Assembly: GCA_018816735.1 (NCBI GenBank)
Contig: JAHIVH010000052.1
Location: 44,131-108,130 of the forward strand
DNA length: 64,000 nucleotides
Reading direction: 5' to 3'
Origin: Pseudomonadota bacterium
GTDB lineage: Bacteria > Desulfobacterota > Desulfobacteria > Desulfobacterales > JAHIVH01
The number at the start of each line of letters is the position of its first letter. Position 1 is the first letter of the stretch. Below, piece by piece: positions 53,497-61,522 of this stretch. The position numbers and the translations under genes are program-made. The notes under the pieces are model-generated. The model saw nothing but the letters and a program-made list of their open reading frames with translations, searched no databases and had not been told where the DNA came from.

Positions 53497-54093
53497 ATGA
53501 AACATTACCTTTTTGGGGTTGTTGTGATCGTGTTTATGCTTGGGGGTATTTCTTTTGCAAGCCAGTATCAGATAGGGTTTAAGGCCAGTCATGAGGCCGT
53601 AGGCGCAGAGTTTAATTACATCAGGGAATCCGGTTATGGCTCATTGTCTACAGGCGTAAACATTTTATTTAATGATGATGAATATACAATACTAAAAGGG
53701 AATTTCATGCTTTCCGGAGATCCATTTCTTCCCGGATTAAGATATGGTGTCGGTTTTGAGCCGATTATCGGTAAAATAGAGAATCGTAAAGGGTCACGTG
53801 ATGGAGACCTCCTGGCATTCGGATTTCTCTTTCAGATGGCGTATGATCTTTACTCAAGCCAATGGAAAGTCCCTGTGGATGTGATTATGGACTTGTGCTT
53901 TGCACCCGATCCTTTAACTTCAAATGAATCCACCTTGTATACAGGTGTGAAAGCCTGCGTGGAGTACAGGATTTTGATTAATGCCAGTATTTCCTGTGAA
54001 TACCGCTATACGCGAGCCGATTTTGAATACTCCGGCAGGGATTGGGAATTGTCCGATCATATTTACCTTTTGGGGTATACCATGAGATTTTAG
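53497..54093 (+). CDS. YfaZ-like outer-membrane protein
   Basis: Signal peptide (MKHYLFGVVVIVFMLGGISFAS), then beta-strand alternation and a terminal YTMRF, as for small outer-membrane barrels. The opening QYQIGFKASHEAVGAEFNY and the length (198) resemble YfaZ. The Shine-Dalgarno AAGGAG is unusually far (about 14 bases) from the ATG. Confidence 0.65.
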   Translation: MKHYLFGVVVIVFMLGGISFASQYQIGFKASHEAVGAEFNYIRESGYGSLSTGVNILFNDDEYTILKGNFMLSGDPFLPGLRYGVGFEPIIGKIENRKGSRDGDLLAFGFLFQMAYDLYSSQWKVPVDVIMDLCFAPDPLTSNESTLYTGVKACVEYRILINASISCEYRYTRADFEYSGRDWELSDHIYLLGYTMRF

Positions 54094-54121
54094 ACCGGCC
54101 CCTCTATGAAACAATGAATCG

Positions 54122-55051
54122 TCATTTCCTGCGATGATATCTGTTTTCGATATCCTGTTTTGAAAAGTGATACAGCGTGTTACAGTTGTGGCATCTTGTT
54201 TCTACAGGGAAGGGGCCATTTTCGAGAATTTCTTCAACATCCTCAGCCGGCAGCATGGCTATATAGTCGAGGATTCTTTTTTCACTGCACCGGCAGAAAA
54301 ACTCGATGCGGTGGTCTGAAAGAATTACAGGAGAAAAATTTTGAAAAACCGTGCTGACCAGTGATTCCGGGTTCTCGCCAAGTGAAAATTCAGTACCGAT
54401 TGATGACAGATGCCGCACTTCTTTTTCAATTTCAGTTACAATTGATTCTTTTGCACCTGGCATGGCCTGCAGAAAAAGGCCACCTGCACCGGTGACGTCT
54501 CCTTTTTTATCAAAATAGATGCTCAGACTGAAAGCTGTGGGGATTTGCTCTGATTTGAGAAAATAATTGGCAAGGTCTTTTGCCACACTTCCGTATTCCA
54601 GAATGATTTTGCCTGTAAAAGGGCTTTTCCCGTCTTCAAGAAATTTTGTGACAGAGAGAAATCCTGCACCGAAATATGGAGATAACGTTAAGTTGTCATA
54701 AGGTTTGTCCAGGGGAATGGGATTGTTTTTAAGAAATCCTCTGATTTCTCCCATGGCATTGGCCTCTACGGATAAACCTTTTACAGGGCCTGAACAGTCT
54801 ATCTTCAAAGCAAGCTGATCCTGACCCTTTAACATCGATGACATAAGACTTGCACCTAAATATGCATGGCCAAGAATCAACGTTTCAAGAACACCCAGAT
54901 CGAAATTGGCTTTCATTTCATTAATCATTCGGGTGCCATGCACGACAGCCCCCTTTACCATTCCGTCTGCCATCAGAAAGCGGTAAAGCTTGTCTTTTGC
55001 ACTGGCTTTGAGCTGTTCTTTCAATGTTTTCCCGTAGTTTTTTTTTATCAT
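54122..55051 (-). CDS. hslO: Redox-regulated chaperone Hsp33
   Basis: A 309-residue Hsp33: the N-terminal domain has DGMVKGAVVHGTRMINEMK and an AYLGASLMSSMLKGQD segment. The C-terminal zinc centre is CRC...CHNC, here FFCRCSEKRI and ETRCHNCNTLYHF. Oxidation of these cysteines activates the chaperone. Confidence 0.94.
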   Translation of the reverse strand: MIKKNYGKTLKEQLKASAKDKLYRFLMADGMVKGAVVHGTRMINEMKANFDLGVLETLILGHAYLGASLMSSMLKGQDQLALKIDCSGPVKGLSVEANAMGEIRGFLKNNPIPLDKPYDNLTLSPYFGAGFLSVTKFLEDGKSPFTGKIILEYGSVAKDLANYFLKSEQIPTAFSLSIYFDKKGDVTGAGGLFLQAMPGAKESIVTEIEKEVRHLSSIGTEFSLGENPESLVSTVFQNFSPVILSDHRIEFFCRCSEKRILDYIAMLPAEDVEEILENGPFPVETRCHNCNTLYHFSKQDIENRYHRRK

Positions 55052-55160
55052 CGGGTTATCTCGATATTTGTCCAGATATTGAAGGTTATAAAAATTTTTT
55101 CATATAGGCCATTGTCAGCGGGTTTGTCAAATTATCATTTGGCCAACCGCTTAAAATCCT

Positions 55161-55907
55161 TTAACCGCTGCATGCAGGACAGTCTTTTCTCTGTTTTACT
55201 CTGACTGTTCTTGTGGTCATGTCAAAAGCGTTATAGATAAGGAGGTGATTTAGCAAGAGTCTGCCTTTTCCAAGCATGAATTTAATCGCTTCAGTGGCCT
55301 GAATGGCTCCCAATATACCAGGTATGGGGCCCAATATCCCCAATTGTTCAGATCCTTTCAGTTCTGACGGGGGAGGATTTCTGAAAACGCATCGGTAACA
55401 GGCCGATTGCCCCGGGACAATTGTCATGGCCTGCCCTTCATAGGCGACGACACCGGCATGAACAAACGGTTTGCCAATGGAAACACATGCGTCATTAATC
55501 AGGAATTTTGAACTGAAATTATCCGTTCCATCAATAATAAAATCGTACCTTTCAATAATATGGGTGATATTCTCGTAGCCTATGGCAAATTCATGGCAAA
55601 TGATATTTATGTCAGGATTTAAATCGTGGATTCTTCTTTTGGCAGCTATCACTTTTTTTTCGCCGATATCAGCTGTTGTATACAGGACCTGCCTTTGAAG
55701 ATTTGAAATATCCACGCTATCCGGATCTGCGATACCAAGAGTGCCAATTCCTGCTGCCGCAAGGTACAGAAGGGCTGGGGAGCCAAGACCCCCTGCGCCG
55801 ATCACGAGTATTTTTGCACGGGATATCTTTTTCTGACCTTTGGTCCCAAAATTTTCAAGGACGAGGTGCTGTTTGTATCTAAGTTTTTCGTCTTCGGTAA
55901 ATCCCAT
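55161..55907 (-). CDS. ThiF/MoeB/HesA-family adenylyltransferase
   Basis: An E1-like enzyme that adenylates the C-terminal Gly-Gly of a ThiS/MoaD-type sulfur carrier. The nucleotide site is LVIGAGGLGSPALLYLAAAGIG, with DSVDISNLQRQVLY and the zinc pairs CYRC and CPAC. Its length of 248 residues fits ThiF/MoeB without a rhodanese domain. Whether it serves thiamine or molybdopterin synthesis is not decided by the sequence. Confidence 0.92.
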   Translation of the reverse strand: MGFTEDEKLRYKQHLVLENFGTKGQKKISRAKILVIGAGGLGSPALLYLAAAGIGTLGIADPDSVDISNLQRQVLYTTADIGEKKVIAAKRRIHDLNPDINIICHEFAIGYENITHIIERYDFIIDGTDNFSSKFLINDACVSIGKPFVHAGVVAYEGQAMTIVPGQSACYRCVFRNPPPSELKGSEQLGILGPIPGILGAIQATEAIKFMLGKGRLLLNHLLIYNAFDMTTRTVRVKQRKDCPACSG

Positions 55908-55958
55908 AAATAAGTTCGAGGTGCATTTTTTATATGAAAAAATGAGAAACTCTGAAAG

Positions 55959-56993
55959 CTAATCAACAACCGGCAGCGTTTGCCCTTCTCTTGCGTGGTT
56001 TACAAACATTTCAAAAAGCCTGTCAAATTCAGGTCGTGTACTTCTCATGATTTCCGGGTGAAATTGAACGCCAATAACAAGATTCTCTCCTGCCCGCTCT
56101 ATGCCTTCTGTAAGATTATCCGGTGACACTGCTGAAACCGTGAAACCGGACGCCAGATCTTTTACTGCCTGATGATGCATGGAGTTGACGCTCAAAAGCA
56201 TTGCTTCCATCGTTTCAGATAACCAGGTTCCCGGAAGGATATCAATATCGTGAAAACAGTCGTTTTGCCGATCCCGATGGATCACGGAAGGTTCTGCCTG
56301 GTATTGTGAGGGAATGTCCTGGTAGAGCGTGCCACCGTAAAAAACATTGATGACCTGATGACCCCTGCATATGCCAAATATGGGGAGATGGTTGTCTTCT
56401 GCATAATCAAGAACAGTAAATTCCAGTTCATCCAGTTCCTTGTCAATTATTTCAAGATTTTCATGAGGTTTTTCGCCATATCTGGCCGGATCAATATCCA
56501 CCCCTCCGGGGATCAGCACACCATCTATTGTATGAAGCTTTTCACTGCGGATTGTTTTGCTATCAAAAACAGAGAAGGTGACAACAATGCCGTTATTCTC
56601 CTGTAAGGCTTCCCTGCAGTTTTTGTGTACATCTATTCCAAGGAGACGTGAAAGGGCCGGGCCGGCACCATATGTCAATCCAATCCGGGTGACGTTTGAA
56701 AAGACGAAGTCCACATTTTTGATATCAGAGTCGTGTTTTTCGATATCATAAGATTCAGGTGCACACGGGCCATAGTTGCCTGGCTGAATTGAATATGTGC
56801 CTTGGCTCATATTGGTGAATCGAAACTTGCCATCTTTATCGGTGACAGCGGTTTTTGTATCATTGCCCGTAAGATAGACGATGGCACCTTGTACAGGCGT
56901 ACCATTTGTGTCCTTTATCGTCCCGGATATATTGCAACCGGCAAGAACGATTAAAATAAAAATTTGAAATATGAAACCAATCGATCTTTTCAT
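55959..56993 (-). CDS. Lipoprotein with an Ig/carboxypeptidase-regulatory-like domain fused to a class I glutamine amidotransferase
   Basis: The signal peptide ends in lipobox LAGC (IFQIFILIVLAGC). Next is a small beta domain (GTIKDTNGTPVQGAIVYLTG and KDGKFRFTNMSQGTYSI), of the carboxypeptidase-regulatory type. The rest is a peptidase C26/PuuD-like glutamine amidotransferase with nucleophile Cys in GICRGHQ, an oxyanion/binding strand GVLIPGGVDIDP, and His and Glu in VQFHPE. All catalytic residues appear intact. The protein should be membrane-anchored outside the cytoplasm, odd for this family. ATG 56993 gives the normal signal peptide. Confidence 0.82.
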   Translation of the reverse strand: MKRSIGFIFQIFILIVLAGCNISGTIKDTNGTPVQGAIVYLTGNDTKTAVTDKDGKFRFTNMSQGTYSIQPGNYGPCAPESYDIEKHDSDIKNVDFVFSNVTRIGLTYGAGPALSRLLGIDVHKNCREALQENNGIVVTFSVFDSKTIRSEKLHTIDGVLIPGGVDIDPARYGEKPHENLEIIDKELDELEFTVLDYAEDNHLPIFGICRGHQVINVFYGGTLYQDIPSQYQAEPSVIHRDRQNDCFHDIDILPGTWLSETMEAMLLSVNSMHHQAVKDLASGFTVSAVSPDNLTEGIERAGENLVIGVQFHPEIMRSTRPEFDRLFEMFVNHAREGQTLPVVD

Positions 56994-57006
56994 TTTTTTC
57001 TTCTTT

Positions 57007-57654
57007 TCAATAGCCGAGTTCCTCATTGATAAGAATGACAGAAATATCTGTGAACATGGGCTTCCTGTGAAGTATTGTTGTAATGTTGCAGATTCTCATG
57101 GGCACATTGCAATCCACACAGATGCCTGTTTCTGCACACGGAGTGGGCATATTGAGACTTTTCGCTCTCATTGGCGCTGCGATTTCTTTGATCCTTCTGA
57201 TTGCAGAATCCAGATCCGGCACAACCTTGTTCATGCCTGCAACGAGAATAACCTTTCGGGGCCCGAAGCTCATGGCATTTGTCCGGTTTCCTACACCATC
57301 AACGTTCACGATCTCTCCTGTCAGGGAAATGGCATTTGCGCTCGCGAAAAAACAGTCGCATCGGCCTTGTTCCATCCTGTTTCTGATGGCGTCTTCAAAC
57401 GGGAGATCTTGAATGTTGTGGTCATAAATCGTTTTATTGTTTGCGGTCAATGCCTCGATGATGCCAAGAGAGCGTGTGGTGTCAGACCCGCCGAAACCAA
57501 ACGTATCATATGTGGCAACCATGCTTAATATCAAGGCCCTTGCTTCACCTGTTGACAGAACAAAATGTGCATCGAACCGGTGCTTTTTTAAATGATGAAC
57601 ACACGTGTTGCCCAGTTTTTCCCACAGCCATTTTTTTTGCTGTAAATTATCCAT
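57007..57654 (-). CDS. LUD-domain (LutC/DUF162-type) protein
   Basis: A 215-residue LUD domain of the LutC/YkgG family: GGSDTTRSLGIIEALTANNK, ASANAISLTGEIVNVDG and PRKVILVAGMNKVVPDLD. A cysteine group CAETGICVDCNVPMRICN is near the end and could bind metal. LutC forms a complex for lactate oxidation in other bacteria, but LutA and LutB are absent here, so it is an orphan. ATG 57654 (AAGGA before it) is preferred to the track TTG. Confidence 0.82.
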   Translation of the reverse strand: MDNLQQKKWLWEKLGNTCVHHLKKHRFDAHFVLSTGEARALILSMVATYDTFGFGGSDTTRSLGIIEALTANNKTIYDHNIQDLPFEDAIRNRMEQGRCDCFFASANAISLTGEIVNVDGVGNRTNAMSFGPRKVILVAGMNKVVPDLDSAIRRIKEIAAPMRAKSLNMPTPCAETGICVDCNVPMRICNITTILHRKPMFTDISVILINEELGY

Positions 57655-58019
57655 TGATAATCCTTTCAACACAAATGGTTCTAATCCTTGGGGGTTTTTG
57701 TTATTTTATTATTCTCAAATGTCATATGAAATTTAATGCACTATATACATGCAAGCCTATTCTGTCAAAGTGATTTGGCTAAAATATGAGCGTTTCAACT
57801 GCCATAAACCAACCAAACATTTAATCAATTTGATTGATAAAATTAATAATTAATTCAAATGGATCTCAGAGATAGAAATGTTGTTTGGCTTGTATATTTT
57901 GCTTGACACAGAAGAACGATATGTATTAAAATGTACGTAAGTTATCCAGGTAAACAGTGTTTTTTTTGATTGTGGTTTAAGGTGCTTGTGCCTGTGAATT
58001 TGGGGTATATGGCGTGTAT
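57655..58019. other. Intergenic spacer upstream of the TULIP-like lipoprotein
   Basis: AT-rich, with low-complexity AATTAAT runs near 57840. No gene or clear promoter. It is the left part of a 593-base gap. Confidence 0.4.
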
Positions 58020-58172
58020 ATGGAAAAGCGTGGATTTTTAAGCCAATTATGTAACAATGCTAAATTAATTAAGGCTGTTATGAATAAACGTTCGGCCATT
58101 AACGCATCATCGATTCCATATGCAGTATTTTCTTTATTTAGCATGATGTTTGATCATGGGATAAGACCTTAA
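58020..58172 (+). CDS. Possible small ORF of 50 residues
   Basis: MEKRGFLSQLCNNAKLIKAV... has a protein-like composition but no good ribosome binding site and no family I know. It may be spurious. Confidence 0.2.
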   Translation: MEKRGFLSQLCNNAKLIKAVMNKRSAINASSIPYAVFSLFSMMFDHGIRP

Positions 58173-58187
58173 AAAAAGATGGGAAAG

Positions 58188-58208
58188 GCATTCTTGGTGG
58201 AAGAATGC
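58188..58208 (+). other. Stem-loop ahead of the TULIP-like lipoprotein
   Basis: GCATTCTT and AAGAATGC pair perfectly over 8 bases around GGTGG, followed by TTTAG. It could be a weak terminator or leader hairpin 40 bases before the lipoprotein start. Confidence 0.4.
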
Positions 58209-58247
58209 TTTAGTACATTAATTTGAAAGAGTGTGAAAGGAGTGATT

Positions 58248-60140
58248 ATGAAGGCGTCAAAAGCTGTTTTCAGTATTTTACTGTTTCTTGCTTTTGGGGG
58301 GGTGATGGTTTTTACAGGTTGCGATCTCGGTGGAGTAGTTTCGAGTACGCTTCCAACAATTACTCTTAATACGACAGCAGGTCAGGTTATTGTTGGTGAT
58401 TCTGTCGTGATTACCGGTAAGGTAACCAAAGGTACAAACGACCTTAAAGATCTTGTGGTGTTAAATGACAATGAACAGAAAATTGCAGATGTTCCATTTG
58501 CTTCAGATGGATCATTTTCCTATGAATTCACTATGGGAGATGGCATATTGTCTACATGCAATTTCAGAGTAAGGGATGTGAACTACCTGTCAAATCGGGA
58601 ACGAATATCATTTATTCATGGCAGCAGTGAAGCAAACAAAGGGTACCCGGCTCAGTATGATACCGTAGAAGAAGCAGCCAATATTCTCATCAACGAAGAC
58701 TTCCTTAATAATATTCTTCAGGTGGCCATCGATGTTGTGAACAACGAACTTCCGGATGCTATTGATCAGGTTATTCCTTACACTCAAACCACATCGCTCA
58801 ATATGCTTTACGTCAGGGGAGTAACAACAACCATTCATGACCTCAATATAGGAAAAATGTCATTGGGACCTATTCTGCTTCAGGATGATGAAAAAATCAT
58901 TGCAACAGATGTTTCAATGGAAGGTGTTTCAATTGACGGAGAACTCGATATCCATGCATGGCTATTTGGCAGCTTTACCGTTCCTTTCCGACTGAGGGGC
59001 GGTGTTCAGAATATCGTTCTGGATCAATTCATGATGAAACTTCTTTATGATGAACCCACAAACGATATTGTACTTCAGTTTAATGTTGATGATCTGGACG
59101 AAGATTTTTTTGATCAGCTCAATATCAATGTCGAACTTGTTGGCCTGCCCTGGTGGTTGAACAACATCATGAACTGGGTGATTGATATCATTAAGGATAT
59201 GGTTGGATCTGTATTAAGGGCGATGTTTGACATTATCAGCATTCCCATTATGGATGTAAATGACCTTGCCATGTCGCTTGACTTGGCTGATTTGGGTATC
59301 GGCTTACCCAGTGCAGAAATTTATGGCGCCATCTGGTTCCCGACCGGTTATATTTATGAAAACAACCCGGCATGCTCCAATTGTGGTGAGATGTATATTC
59401 ATTCTGGTGTAGCATTAAAGCCTGTTTCCCAGAATAAATTAAACCCGGGGCTCGATCATTTTTATGCCACGCCTGACAGCGGTCTTCCGTCTTATGATGA
59501 GTTGAGTTTCAGATATGGAAACCACAATCTGTCCGTGGGTGTAAGCGATGATATGGTTAATATGACGCTGTTTGCAGCCATCCAGTCCGGTATGTTTAAC
59601 AAATTTGATGTGACGCCTATTTTTGAAGCAGTGGTGAAAGATTCGCTTGGCTTTCAACTTCCGAAGATAGAAGTCTCCATGAAAACGCCTCCGATAGCAG
59701 ACTGGTCCGGACCGACAGTGACTCATGTGGCATCAAGTGACGAGGATGAAGTGTATGCAGGAACATACCTTGTACGAAATCTGGTCATTGAGATATCAGA
59801 TCAGGCATCATCAGCCAATCTGATCCGGCTGAGTGTGGATGTGGATGTGGCCATGAACATGAAAATGAGCCAGGATGGAACTTATATTGAAGCGTTCATG
59901 GATCGGGCAAACAGCAATTTCAATATTGGCTACCTCTACCTTCTGATTGGTGATCTGACAGTTCTTGGCAATCTGGCAGAAGATATCACACTTTACCTCA
60001 TGGATATGATTATTGGTTCCATGATCAAGGTAGAAATTCCAAGTGCAGATATGTATGGCCATGAAATCACACCTCATGTCTACAAGGCAGAAGTGGGAAA
60101 TAACAACATGGTATTGTGGTTGGGAATGGAAAGATCCTAA
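58248..60140 (+). CDS. Large lipoprotein with BPI/TULIP-like lipid-binding fold
   Basis: Signal peptide with lipobox FTGC (about residues 20-25), then a beta-sandwich-like domain (about 40-105, IVGDSVVITGKVTKG). The rest reads like the two-barrel BPI/LBP plan. It has amphipathic strands SLGPILLQDDEKIIATDVSM, a long hydrophobic helix WWLNNIMNWVIDIIKDMVGS, a central segment LSVGVSDDMVNMTLFAAIQSG akin to the BPI [10 protein letters not shown] region, and SMKTPP as in SASTPP. A CSNCGE pair may form a disulfide. It likely carries lipid across the periplasm. ATG 58248 has AAAGGAG. Confidence 0.68.
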   Translation: MKASKAVFSILLFLAFGGVMVFTGCDLGGVVSSTLPTITLNTTAGQVIVGDSVVITGKVTKGTNDLKDLVVLNDNEQKIADVPFASDGSFSYEFTMGDGILSTCNFRVRDVNYLSNRERISFIHGSSEANKGYPAQYDTVEEAANILINEDFLNNILQVAIDVVNNELPDAIDQVIPYTQTTSLNMLYVRGVTTTIHDLNIGKMSLGPILLQDDEKIIATDVSMEGVSIDGELDIHAWLFGSFTVPFRLRGGVQNIVLDQFMMKLLYDEPTNDIVLQFNVDDLDEDFFDQLNINVELVGLPWWLNNIMNWVIDIIKDMVGSVLRAMFDIISIPIMDVNDLAMSLDLADLGIGLPSAEIYGAIWFPTGYIYENNPACSNCGEMYIHSGVALKPVSQNKLNPGLDHFYATPDSGLPSYDELSFRYGNHNLSVGVSDDMVNMTLFAAIQSGMFNKFDVTPIFEAVVKDSLGFQLPKIEVSMKTPPIADWSGPTVTHVASSDEDEVYAGTYLVRNLVIEISDQASSANLIRLSVDVDVAMNMKMSQDGTYIEAFMDRANSNFNIGYLYLLIGDLTVLGNLAEDITLYLMDMIIGSMIKVEIPSADMYGHEITPHVYKAEVGNNNMVLWLGMERS

Positions 60141-60173
60141 ACCATCATTCTTTGAAAACAGATAATACGTAGG

Positions 60174-60214
60174 AAAAGGGCTCTGTCAGCATAGCTGGCT
60201 GAGCCCTTTTTTTT
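60174..60214. terminator. Bidirectional terminator between the converging lipoprotein and hydrolase genes
   Basis: AAAAGGGCTCTGTCAGC and GCTGGCTGAGCCCTTTT pair with three imperfections around loop ATA, followed by eight T. It serves the lipoprotein; the A run on the other side serves the hydrolase. Confidence 0.8.
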
Positions 60215-61193
60215 ACTTTGCATGTGTCTCTACAATATCGACAATCTTTTTTTCATACCAGCATTGAAACGGAATTGTTTCGATAAAACCATTATGACCA
60301 CCAAAACGATGAATGATCAGCTCCGTTGATCCGTTCAGGACAAGTCTTTTAAAATCATCCACAGGTATAATGGGATCATCTTGAGCGGTGATTATCGTTG
60401 TGGAAATAGAAATGTCCTGAAGTGCATTTCCTGTGAGTGTATACCCCTTGAAGTAAGATAGCGTTTCACCATATTTGCTGTACCTTGCAAGCACGAGATC
60501 GGTCATCCGTCTCACCGTTTTTGCGGATAGCAGGTCATTGAACCGGTAAAGGTGCGGAAATATTTTTTCTTTTTTTTTGAGAGAGGTTCGCCATTTTTTC
60601 AGGAAGTAATGTTTCAGCAACAGGTCCTTGTCGATGGCCTCTGTTGACAGGGTTGGATTTAATCCTGGACTGATGGCAACGATGTGTTTCAGGTTGGGAA
60701 TGGGAGTAGAGATGCATTTCTTTGCAATCCGCAGAACGAAATTGCCTCCCAGAGAAAATCCGGCCAGAAATGCCGGCCGGCCATTTTCCATTTGTGCGGC
60801 CTGCCTGACCGAATTGAAAACCTCGTCAAGGATGATCGCGTAGAAAAGGCCTTCATTCAGGTGATGGCTGTTTCCGTGATCTCTTAAATTCAAACGAAAA
60901 ACAGAATATCCCATCCGGAAGAGATACCTGCCTGTACTCAGGATATATGTAGAAGACGCGCTGCCTTCCCATCCGTGAATCAGAATAATGATGCCCTTGG
61001 GTTGCATGCACTTTGGGCGTGAGAGGAATCCTTGGAGTCTTATCCCGCCGCCTGCATCGAGAATGATTTCTTTCTCGTTGTCAACCATGGGATTTTGTCC
61101 CATTACCCTTAATTTGCTGCTGGCCAGTATGGTTTGAACGTAGCTGTTTCTAAGATATATGGATGGTAGAAATGGTTGATTGTTCTGTTTCAT
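60213..61193 (-). CDS. YheT-type alpha/beta hydrolase
   Basis: A 326-residue hydrolase of the YheT/ABHD1-3 family. It has the oxyanion-hole HGWEGSASSTYI, the RLNLRDHGNSHHLNEGLFYA stretch typical of YheT, nucleophile Ser in AGFSLGGNFVLR, an Asp in TAQDDPIIPVDDF and His in HRFGGHNGF. It probably cleaves a lipid ester. AAGGAGG is present, though far from the ATG. Confidence 0.9.
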   Translation of the reverse strand: MKQNNQPFLPSIYLRNSYVQTILASSKLRVMGQNPMVDNEKEIILDAGGGIRLQGFLSRPKCMQPKGIIILIHGWEGSASSTYILSTGRYLFRMGYSVFRLNLRDHGNSHHLNEGLFYAIILDEVFNSVRQAAQMENGRPAFLAGFSLGGNFVLRIAKKCISTPIPNLKHIVAISPGLNPTLSTEAIDKDLLLKHYFLKKWRTSLKKKEKIFPHLYRFNDLLSAKTVRRMTDLVLARYSKYGETLSYFKGYTLTGNALQDISISTTIITAQDDPIIPVDDFKRLVLNGSTELIIHRFGGHNGFIETIPFQCWYEKKIVDIVETHAK

Positions 61194-61307
61194 TATTAGA
61201 CAGCTTGCCTCCTTGGTTTTGATATACGGTTTATGAGTTATTTTAAAGCAATACGCAAGGAGAAAGCATTTTGGACATAACTTGGGGTTGATGAAGGGGG
61301 CAGTCCA

Positions 61308-61327
61308 AAATAGTTAGCTAACTATTT
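61308..61327. promoter_or_regulatory. Perfect 20-bp palindrome, candidate operator
   Basis: AAATAGTTAGCTAACTATTT is a perfect dyad in the divergent region, 115 bases from the hydrolase start and 195 from the exporter start. The size and symmetry are typical of TetR- or MarR-type operators; no such regulator gene is in the window. Confidence 0.6.
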
Positions 61328-61420
61328 ATTTAATTATTTTGATGTTGAATATTTATTTTAGAATCGAATGGTTATCATGTTTTGAGTGGGCTTTCCCCTT
61401 GGCTTCCATATATTGAACGG

Positions 61421-61449
61421 TTGACACAGTCATTTCGTTTCATTATGTA
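61421..61449 (+). promoter_or_regulatory. Sigma-70-type promoter of the RND exporter
   Basis: TTGACA (61421-61426), a 17-base spacer and TATGTA (61444-61449), about 75 bases before the start codon. Confidence 0.5.
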
Positions 61450-61522
61450 TAGTGAGACTTGAAACAGTCTGCTGTCACAAAATCTGATTTCAGAGAATAT
61501 TTTTTTCCATCTCCGGTCATTT

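Larger units (their letters stand above)
61194..61522. other. Divergent regulatory region between the hydrolase and RND exporter
   Basis: No gene. It contains the 20-bp palindrome at 61308-61327 and a sigma-70-type promoter facing the exporter at 61421-61449. Confidence 0.6.

Noticed and set aside
57886-57906. Sigma-54-like TTGGCTTGTATATTTTGCT
   Set aside because: The GG to GC distance is 12 instead of the required 10 bases.
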